Part shown: in pieces, positions 58,665 through 64,000 of the stretch
Layout: every line of letters starts with the position of its first letter
How positions within the stretch are numbered: position 1 is the stretch's first letter
From: Nectonema munidae
Taxonomy: Eukaryota > Nematomorpha > Nectonematoida > Nectonematidae
Direction: 5' to 3'
Assembly: GCA_030549495.1 (NCBI GenBank)
Contig: JAUIRK010000077.1
Span: 405,001 to 469,000, forward strand
Length of the DNA: 64,000 nt
Made by a program: the position numbers and the translations under genes
Notes under the pieces: model-generated
What the model saw: the letters and a program-made list of their open reading frames with translations, nothing else
Database searches by the model: none
Told to the model about the DNA's origin: nothing

Positions 58665-58825
58665 AATTCAAAGAAGTAGGTTGGTTCAGATGATGGACTC
58701 AGCACGGAAGAATCTGGGTTCGATTCCTCATTGATACCAATTTGTTCATAGTTTGACATACGCGGTACATCAGTGCCTTATCAATGAAAACACAGCCACT
58801 GTACCTTTACCTTTATCTTTTAGGT
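58665..58825 (+). mobile_element. tRNA-derived SINE, copy 3
   Basis: GTAGGTTGGTTCAGATGATG (box A region) and GGGTTCGATTCCTC (58717-58730, box B), then ATAGTTTGACATACGCGGTA, TTATCAATGAAAACACAGCC and a CTTTACCTTTATC tail. Same layout as copies 1 and 2 but more diverged in the body. Confidence 0.65.
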
Positions 58826-59372
58826 GTTAGCTCTTATTTTCAATAAAAAAATATCTTCTATTCTACCTATAGAAGTTGTAAATAAAAATCTAGTTGTATT
58901 TTTTATAAATATGCTATAGGTCTTAGGTTAATAACAAAGATTTTTGTAAACTGGAATGGTGTAAGTGAGTTATAATCTTTAGTATGGTTGGTGTGTTGAC
59001 GTTATCGCAATAGTAGAAGTAGGGCAATGAAATTGTACACTTATTTAAATGTAAAGAAAAAGAAGCTCTAATACCACTGACCTGAGGTAAAAGAGACTGG
59101 ATTTCATAAAAACAGAAAATATTTTTTACTTTTTATATTAATTGTTTAGCAGCATGCGGTAGGATTTGTTGAAAAAAAATATAAATTGTGCTTTCTGTCG
59201 ATACATTATTTGATTGATTTATTTTTTCAAATTTAGAGATCCTCCATTAAAAGTCGTACTTGTATCGATGATGATTGATATTTTGGTCACCCCTCTTCTA
59301 TGATGTGAAAATTTCAGTCATTTTATAAATAAGATATATAGTAGTCTGGAAAAAAAGATATGCTTTGTTCTT
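58826..59372. other. AT-rich spacer
   Basis: No gene or repeat recognised. Confidence 0.3.
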
Positions 59373-59926
59373 AACCATTATATTTAGTGCCCGGAAAATT
59401 CGCCATAAGAAAACTCGCTTCAGGAATTTTCTTCTAATAGGAAGCCTTAAGACAATTTTGCCGTAAAACAAGTGTTTGTGATAAAAACAGTTTAGTTTTT
59501 GAAGTACAATTTTATCTCTTTCAAACAACCAAATTTGGCCAAGTAATTATTTTTTTATTTTATCTTTATTTTTTTTTCGACTATAGTTTTTTGTAGGCAG
59601 ACGATGGTTTATCAAATGGAAACTAGTAGAGGAGGACTGAAATTAGTTGACGATCTTAACTACATTTAACGAATAGATCGCAAATACGGATAAAAAATAG
59701 TTACTCCATTTCCTCATTGATTGTTTACTTATCAGAAACTTCGAAAGCCAAGATTGGTTGTTTGGAAGAGATAAAATGGTACTTCAGAAACCAAACTGTT
59801 TTTATCACAAACACTTGTTTTACGGCAAAATTGTCTTAAGGCTCCCTATTAGAAGAAAATTCCGGAGGCGAGTTTTCCTACGGCAAATTTTTATACGGCG
59901 AATTTTCCTAGAACCATTATATTTAG
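59373..59926. mobile_element. Fold-back MITE with a 15-bp flanking direct repeat
   Basis: AACCATTATATTTAG occurs perfectly at 59373-59387 and 59912-59926. Between them, arms of about 150 bp are inverted: the left arm (59388-59540) has GGAAAATTCGCCATAAG, TTCTTCTAATAGGAAGCC and ACAAGTGTTTGTGATAAAAA, and the right arm (about 59745-59911) has their reverse complements. The spacer is about 200 bp. The two arms each hold a similar open frame (LNCFYHKHLFYGKIVLRLPI) simply because they are copies; it is not a gene. Confidence 0.85.
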
Positions 59927-61644
59927 TTTTGAAACAGAATAGAGAGTTACAAAATTTTTATATAAAAAATTATAACATATGAATTATAGTTTTAATTAAC
60001 ATACTTTATTGTAGAAATTAAGCAGAAAACACTAGTAAATAAAAAATTGAGTACGAAAAAAATTAAACCTTAATATGTTATATTATAGCGGATTCCTTGC
60101 AAAAAAGGCTTCAGTAGTTATTCCATTATTTGAATATTAAGTAACTAATAACTACTTATCAAAATTAAATAAATAACTACTGCATTATTTTTACAGTACT
60201 CATTTGCTGTAAGAATGCAGAATTTGATCTTTTGTTTGTGGTGCCATTATTGTTATAGTTTTTTTCAAGTGATTAGTAAATAGTGTCGTCTTCTTCCAAT
60301 CCTCCTTTTTTATGAAGATATAGTATATGATAATGCGATTAATGATAGGGATGATGATGATGATGATAAAGGATGAAGAAAGTTTTTGGAACATAAAGGA
60401 TGAAAGAGAAAATATATACGTGAGAGATTTTCTTGCTTATCTGAATGTCATTACAGGAAGATCGCGAACAAACACAACACGTGAGAATGTAGCTAAACTA
60501 AAAAATAAGAGTAATCATTAGGATAAAACCAGAATCAAAACGAATTCATTATTATAGGTAATAATTTAATCAATTGAATTAAAATTATTTAATGAACAAT
60601 GAAGATGTGAAACATACGACTTGCGGGATATACTCAGACCGTAGAATTATTTTATCTCGATCGATAGATAAGTTTCTATATTCATCAATAAAATCTAAGG
60701 TTAATTCAATCATAATCATAAATTTTTGAAGCAACCAATTTTATAATTTGGACATTATTTATTGGAAAATTTTAACCTTAACTTATTCTAGTTTTTGCTA
60801 ATACAGATTTAAAATTAAGATAAAAATTCAAATTTCATTCTTAAATTTAGCATCTTTCTCATTTCTTGTTTTTCATAGTTTTTTTCATCAACAATACCAT
60901 ATATCAATTTATTATAAAAAGACTATGGATTAAAAAAAGAAGGCAAGAGATGAAGTTTAAAATAGAGCTGGAAGAAAGAAAAAGTTATTCTATAACAGCA
61001 GTTATTCAAGAAAGAAGTAGGGTAAAAATGAAATAGGCATACAAAACAGTTCATTCATTAAAGTTTAAATTCATTGGAACAAAATTGGGGATAATTTTTT
61101 CTAGGTTTTTTAACAGGCAATGACGTCGCTGGTACTGCTAAATACCTGTGTGCTAACCTAAAAACACAAGGAAACTTGGAAGGATTTTGCCATCAGTATG
61201 TCAGTGAACTATCGAACATCATTCATTGTCCAAACTTCTCCTAGGGTAGAGATATTCATCTCAGTGGCAAGCGGAGACACATTATATTCTGTTTTTGCGT
61301 TGAGGGGCAAAATACTAAAAAAATCGTTTTTTCCTTTTTTGTAGTAATATTTAGTAATCAACATCTTGAGTATGCAAATGGATTGTGTTTTCTTTTTTAA
61401 AATAGCAGAAGTGTTTCACATCTCTGATTTACACTATCATATTCTAAATATGGAAACAAATACAGCAGAAAGAAAAATGAATGAATAACAAGACACGATT
61501 AAAACTTTTAACTTGAAAAAGTAATTTAAATCTAATTGAAAATACATGGCATATATCGAAAGATGCATTCAATTATTTGTAATTAAAAACAAGTTCAATT
61601 ACAAATTCTTTCCATTACTTTGAAAACATTTATTTAAATACGGT
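59927..61644. other. Unassigned AT-rich region
   Basis: A short (GAT)n stretch at about 60348-60366 and otherwise no recognised gene or element. Short frames here have no motif. Confidence 0.3.
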
Positions 61645-61782
61645 TTAACCCATTTAAGGCAAAGCAGAGCAGACGATATCTAAAAAAACGCAGACGATTT
61701 ATATTCAAAGTCATTGAAAAAAGCAGACAAAGATGAAATTACTTATGTTCCAAAATAGGAACATTGGTCGTAAATGGGTTAA
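61645..61782 (+). mobile_element. TTAA MITE, copy M4
   Basis: TTAA (61645-61648) CCCATTTAAGGCAAAGC ... TTGGTCGTAAATGGG TTAA (61779-61782), 138 bp including the sites. Its core matches M2 almost throughout (TTCAAAGTCATTGAAAAA, GATGAAATTACTTATGTTCC). It stands directly left of a LINE tail. Confidence 0.9.
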
Positions 61783-61960
61783 TACAGTGAGATGGATGGG
61801 TCATTTAGAAAGGAAAGATGAAGATAAATGGATGAGGAAAGTAATGCGCATAGATGTAGAAGGTAAAATAAAATGCGGAAGACCAACTTTAACAAGGAGG
61901 AATGTGATAAAAAAAAGATTTGGAGAAATTCAAAATCAGGAAAGAGCAGACCAAAGATAG
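61783..61960 (+). pseudogene. LINE C-terminal tail (RTE/craniofacial-protein-like)
   Basis: Reads TVRWMGHLERKDEDKWMRKV, then MRIDVEGKIKCGRPTLTRRN and VIKKRF, the RW.GHV.R...D......EVEGKR.RGRP stretch that closes the reverse transcriptase ORF of several LINEs and genes derived from them. Stop at about 61960. The sequence left of the MITE does not continue the frame, so only the tail is present. Confidence 0.6.
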
Positions 61961-62288
61961 GAAAAAATAGAAAGAACAACTGAAGACTTTAACTGAAAAA
62001 TGGTCCATATGGAATAAGGAAGGTGTAACCTCGCATGAGGAAAAAATCACCTTTGAAAAATACACGAAGAAGAAGAAATACAGTTTAAGAATTATTAAAG
62101 TGGTTGCGTGAGCATGAGCTGAATGGAAGATTTTCAGTTTTTTCAATTGCTCATGGAATTCAAGAGCGTGCCTTTATCCTCAAATTTTAAAGTGCTTTTA
62201 ATAGGTGCAAACCTCGTTCACGCCCTTCGTCTTCAGGAACCTAATCCAGTGGGATTTCAAACAGCTTCAAAGAAGTGGAGAGCTTGAC
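61961..62288. other. Spacer after the LINE tail
   Basis: Mixed composition, slightly richer in GC than the neighbours; may contain LINE 3' untranslated sequence. No further motif. Confidence 0.3.
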
Positions 62289-62432
<144 letters not shown>

Positions 62433-63812
62433 TACAAATTAAATTCGTAAATAATAAGATAAGTTCGTAAATTGATGATGATGATGGAGATGATGACGAT
62501 GATGATGATAAGTACACATTTTTAATAAATTTTTGACATTTATAAAAAACAAAAGAATCGCAGTCATTAAAACTTTCTCTGCTTGACCTAAAATTTCAGT
62601 ATACGATAACTTCAAAAGAAGATAACTACTCTGCATTTCAAGAAAGAAATTTTAGCCTATTTTTCAGCTTCTTATAAAAAAGAGTATAAGAGATCTTGGA
62701 AATAAGGTAAGCATACTTGATGGAGAACTAGGTTCAAACAAAACGTACTTTCCCAGTCTACGGATAAGCACGTGATTGAAGGCTTGCAAGCCTGAGAACG
62801 CCGGAAAACTTCAACTTCGCTCTTAAAAATAAATTATATAATCGTTTTTTCCAATTAATTTTATTATTATTATTTGAAAATTATTATTATGATCTCAAGA
62901 AAAATCTTTTCAATCACTGAAGTTCATCTTTTCTGGCAATGATGTTGCTAATATGTTCCATGTTTATGATCAAAAAGTGCTCTAACTTTGAGGGCACAGT
63001 TGTGCAAGCAATACGTAAAACAACAAGACGTGAAATAGACGTGTGAATGGCACATTCATTATTTTACCAGATGAAATATCTTTAAAGTAAACACAAATCT
63101 TCTCTTTTTATTTCAAGCTCTTTGATGAAATCATAAGTTTTAGCCATATTTTAAAATGATAGCTTAAAAAATTCAGATTAATATAAAAATGAAATAATCT
63201 ATTTTTTAGTTAGTTTGTATATTCTCCAATATATAAGAACAATTTTTAAACTGTTAAAAATCTTGCCTAGTTTTGTTAAATTCTGAAATTATTACAAAAT
63301 CTAGATTACTTACAAAAAATGGACTATTGAAAAAGTTGATTTTTGTAAAAACGTTGTAAAATAAGACAATTAACGTGTTATGTTTCAAAAAATTTAAAAT
63401 TAAAACGTTAACTAAACTGATTTATACAGTTAGATTTGTCTAAACAAAAATAGCTTGGGACAAATAATTTTACTTAGTTCGGCCAATACGATTAAAAAAG
63501 CGCTATAACGCGGTCAGTGGGATTAAAAGTATAGGAAGGAATGTGGAGTCGCATCTTTGAGAAAGAGTCGGGCTGGCAGTCATATTAATCATTGCGACTC
63601 CTACCCTAAATTTTTAAATTGGTTGTATTTAAAAAAAACAGATATCGTACATAGACGCTTTCTTTAGCATCCAAAGGTTGCAAAACAGGCAAGGTAAAAA
63701 ATAGTTATCCTTTTGGCCTCCTAACGCTGTCTTTTTGGAAGTCAAAAAAAGGCCCAAAAATTAAATAAATTAAAGAATTAGCTTCTTTTATCACACAAAT
63801 ACCTTGTAAAGA
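62433..63812. other. Unassigned region
   Basis: Mostly AT-rich. More balanced blocks at about 62720-62820 and 63480-63600 (CGCTATAACGCGGTCAGTGG) may be old repeat ends, but I cannot place them. Confidence 0.3.
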
Positions 63813-64000
63813 AGGGGTCCTCAAAGTGGTCAATATCCACCCCTTGGGGTCGATAAGTTTCCTAGAGGGCGATTATTACATAGACGTTGAAAGGGGTTCA
63901 GTTATGTTATGGAGAATCGATACTTCTAGGCTGGAAAAAACGAGATTGTCATGAAAGTTATGCATTATTAGTATATAAACAAATAAAAAGATATTATTTT
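63813..64000. mobile_element. hAT-like MITE end, cut by the window edge
   Basis: GGGGTCCTCAAAGTGGTCAA then CACCCCTTGGGGTCGATAAG resembles hAT termini of the GGTCCTCAAA...GGGGTCGAT kind. Only one end is in the window. Confidence 0.4.

Noticed and set aside
59298-59982. Two related small proteins on opposite strands
   Set aside because: They are the two arms of a fold-back element; similarity follows from the inverted DNA repeat.

Overview
This looks like nuclear DNA of an AT-rich, repeat-laden metazoan, most likely an arthropod. I cannot name the species; a crustacean or chelicerate genome full of young and old repeats would fit. The evidence is eukaryotic throughout: GT-AG introns around short coding exons, tRNA-derived SINEs, LINEs, hAT, piggyBac, pogo and Merlin-type DNA transposons, a Gypsy fossil, minisatellites and microsatellites. 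No bacterial gene organisation is present.

Layout. 0-4 kb: a 36-bp minisatellite followed by a 329-bp AT-rich tandem repeat. 4.1-6.9 kb: a hAT remnant inserted in a minus-strand LINE. 7.9-18.5 kb: exons of a divergent, tandemly duplicated host family on the minus strand with intron phases and weak residue patterns like fatty-acid-binding proteins. One of its introns is about 8 kb and holds a 6.5-kb hAT nest. 18.5-24.3 kb: two 0.93-kb inverted arms about 4 kb apart, enclosing hAT MITEs and a degraded piggyBac. 24.3-29.9 kb: a Merlin-like scrap, a second LINE and a pogo scrap. 32.2-33.9 kb: the best-preserved gene in the window, a piggyBac transposase with its DDD triad. 37.8-41.0 kb: a hAT of another lineage sitting 17 bp past a probable splice donor. 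45.2-50.2 kb: a two-exon piece of an unknown host gene whose 4.6-kb intron carries two convergent decayed genes of orphan multicopy families. 52.4-57.7 kb: a three-level nest, with a minisatellite-bearing segment inside a Gypsy fossil inside a hAT remnant. 58-64 kb: a SINE, a fold-back MITE with a 15-bp direct repeat, a TTAA MITE, a LINE tail, a long GAT microsatellite and a hAT-like end.

Host genes are only seen as scattered exons on the minus strand. Exon pairs whose phases agree across transposon-filled introns (Q/T, K/V and N/T junctions, all phase 0) are the main evidence that they are real. Nearly everything else is mobile DNA and its decay products. The strongest candidate for something undescribed is the convergent orphan pair at 45.7-49.7 kb. 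The second is the composite minisatellite plus 329-bp repeat that occurs twice in opposite orientation, once clearly as an insertion.

All family names rest on motif recognition by eye; no database search was possible.
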